Assembly: GCF_021018895.1 (NCBI RefSeq)
Contig: NC_079366.1
Span: 19,793,396-19,857,395, forward strand
From: Seriola aureovittata
Lineage: Eukaryota; Chordata; Actinopteri; Carangiformes; Carangidae
DNA: 64,000 nt
Direction of reading: 5' to 3'
Shown: positions 62,209-64,000 of the stretch, piece after piece
How positions within the stretch are numbered: position 1 is the stretch's first letter
Layout of the letters: each line of letters begins with the position of its first letter
Position numbers and translations under genes: made by a program
Notes under the pieces: generated by a model
What the model saw: only the letters and a program-made list of their open reading frames with translations
What the model was told of the DNA's origin: nothing
Databases searched by the model: none

Positions 62209-63885
62209 CTGGAAGAAATACACACAAATAAAACCAATGTTGTTTCTTTCATCGTAATTGTTGGAATTTCTAAGTTGTGGTAATACTGGGTTATTAGCAA
62301 TGTGTGTAAACTTGCATCTGTACTGTCTCTAGAGTGGGTCGTTGTGCCTGCAAAGACTACAGAAGAAAGGCAAGCAGGACAGTACAGGACAGGCAGAAAT
62401 ACACAGTCTTTTCCTTTCAGACTGTATCAGCTGGGGGTCCAATATGCCTTGAGATTTATTGAGCCACATTTGGAAAACTACATTTAGAAGTGTATGAGGG
62501 TCAAGAACCATGCATACAAAGATAATTGTGATTTGTCCGAACCAATGCTCCATCCTGTTTGTAATAGGTATTGCAAGTATTTATGTTTATTCCCTACATT
62601 CATTTCATATGAAAATGGATCCTACAGCAGTTCAGGGGGCAGAATCCCTTCACTCCTCTGTGAGGCTTTTACCTTGAGGCATCCACAGAAAATGTTGAGT
62701 CCATTATTAGCAGCAATAATTTACAGTAAAAGGTAGAATTTGTCTGAATTAATTTGCTAGTAAGAAAATTATTTGTTTAGCTAGTGGTGTTTGTGGTGCG
62801 CGACTGATGCTAAAATACTACTTTGGTCTAGATTGTATTGTATTTAACATGTTATATTAACTGTCTTTTTTTTTTTTGGCCCCAGCCTTTATTCTTTCCT
62901 GGATATTGCAAATTTACAGCGTTTGGAAAAAGAAAAAAAAAAAAAGAAAAAAAAAAAACCTAACATCTGTTTGTATTCACAGGGCTGAATACACAGAACT
63001 GAATAACACCTGGAAGTACCTGTCCCTCAAAAGTATTTTCATCCAAGCTATATGAGAGGATTTACTCCAGCAATAACCTCGCCTCCTTGGGAAATAGACC
63101 CTGGCACACACGTCTGATATACCTGGCAACTTGAAGTCAGTTAGAAAAAAAAAAGCTTTTCTTCCAGTTTGAAGCTGCACTTGAATCTTTTAGTCTCAGA
63201 TTCATTTTCTTTTTTACTAGGAACGGTTATGTCACGCACACTGCTGAGCTGCATGTACTGTTTTACTAAAAACCTATTTATGGAGCAATTAGTCACACCA
63301 CTTGGGATTTGAGAAGAGCGTGATTGATGCAACAAGTGCAAAAGCCTCTGAGCAAAACCAACACATCTGAGTCAACTCTGGGTCTAATTCACTGAGCTGA
63401 CGGAATGTGTGGCCGTCTGAGCATCATGAACGCCACAGCAGGAGGGAAAAACGTAACGCTGACATGCAGGACGGCGACAGAGGGGAGGATGAAGACACTG
63501 AAAGGATTAGTAGAGGCTGCAAGTAAAAAGGACAACAATAGAGAGAGGTTAGCAGTGAGTCGAAGAGGCCTTATGCCTCCTCCAGCCCAGTATGCTCCCC
63601 CCTGAGGCTGCACACAAGCAGGCAGGAAATCAAAACCGGACAGGAGAGCCTGAGGGTCTGAGGGCTACTGAGGCTTACACAATGCTGTATGACCGAGGAC
63701 GCACCGACATGCCACTCTCTCGATTCTAAACACACACACACTCACTTAAAAAATGTTGCATAAGTTACAAGCTGTGCTCTTGAAACTCCCACACTATCCA
63801 CACCCACATTAGCATGCACAATTCCAGAAAATCCAGACCATGGAACAATAATTGTAAACAAAGACTAAGCAGAAAACACGTGGGG

Positions 63886-63927
<42 letters not shown>

Positions 63928-64000
63928 CAGGGTGCACGTATCAGTTAAAGGCTTGGGTGTGTATCCGTGTCGGCCCCTCCTGCGCACTCGTTTTTGCAAT
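62209..64000 (-). other. pdcd4: pdcd4 upstream intron, no exon seen
   Basis: The preceding PDCD4 exon should encode the linker between MA3 domains (family pattern SVWGSGG..VNHLVKE). I found no such segment before the window ends. The stretch has A-rich runs near 62930-62960 and a TG microsatellite at 63889-63925. Confidence 0.7.
63889..63925. repeat. (TG)n microsatellite
   Basis: About 18 TG units near the right edge. Confidence 0.96.

Noticed and set aside
63041..63141. Possible pdcd4 exon on the minus strand (ISDVCARVYFPRRRGYCW)
   Set aside because: No frame matches the PDCD4 linker or first MA3 domain.

Overview
This is vertebrate genomic DNA, almost certainly from a ray-finned fish (probably a spiny-rayed teleost). 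It is AT-rich, has many microsatellites, carries decayed Tc1-like and other repeats typical of teleosts, and its genes are split by short GT-AG introns. Four protein-coding genes can be supported. All lie on the minus strand, head to tail, so transcription runs from the right end to the left end in the order pdcd4, mogs, egr4, fbxo41. I saw no rRNA, tRNA, CRISPR array or bacterial feature.

Left part (1-18.7 kb): the 5' part of fbxo41, a neuronal F-box protein gene. Two coding exons (4907-5455 and 3350-3579) encode the N-terminal zinc finger and most of a coiled coil. The F-box and leucine-rich part lie beyond the left edge. A CpG-rich segment near 18.1-18.7 kb with a perfect CRE and a strong minus-strand splice donor at 18533 is the best candidate for the non-coding first exon and promoter, which gives a first intron of about 13 kb.

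Middle (18.7-50.8 kb): a gene-poor stretch interrupted by the two-exon immediate-early gene egr4 (36735-38480). egr4 has a textbook promoter (TATA box, perfect CArG box, CRE-like sites) and a 1.4 kb AU-rich 3' UTR. The flanking intergenic DNA holds nested transposon relics, a compound CT minisatellite, a degenerate pentanucleotide array, pure G and C homopolymers and a few possible regulatory elements.

Right part (50.8-64 kb): a complete mogs gene (ER glucosidase I, four main coding exons, 845 aa, with an alternative upstream start exon near 57.0 kb), then the last four coding exons of a pdcd4 gene (translation inhibitor). The pdcd4 C-terminus is completed by a tiny 52-bp exon at 59733-59784 that restores the Akt/S6K phosphorylation motif.

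FBXO41, EGR4 and MOGS lie near one another on human 2p13, so this is old conserved synteny; the pdcd4 neighbour is not part of that human block. The genes have no common pathway. fbxo41 and egr4 are both neuronal/activity-linked, while mogs and pdcd4 are housekeeping-type genes (glycoprotein folding and translation control). I did not find a novel system. The most interesting observations are regulatory: an overlapping upstream ORF predicted for fbxo41, paired start codons for mogs, and a weak final splice donor in pdcd4 that could switch its C-terminus.
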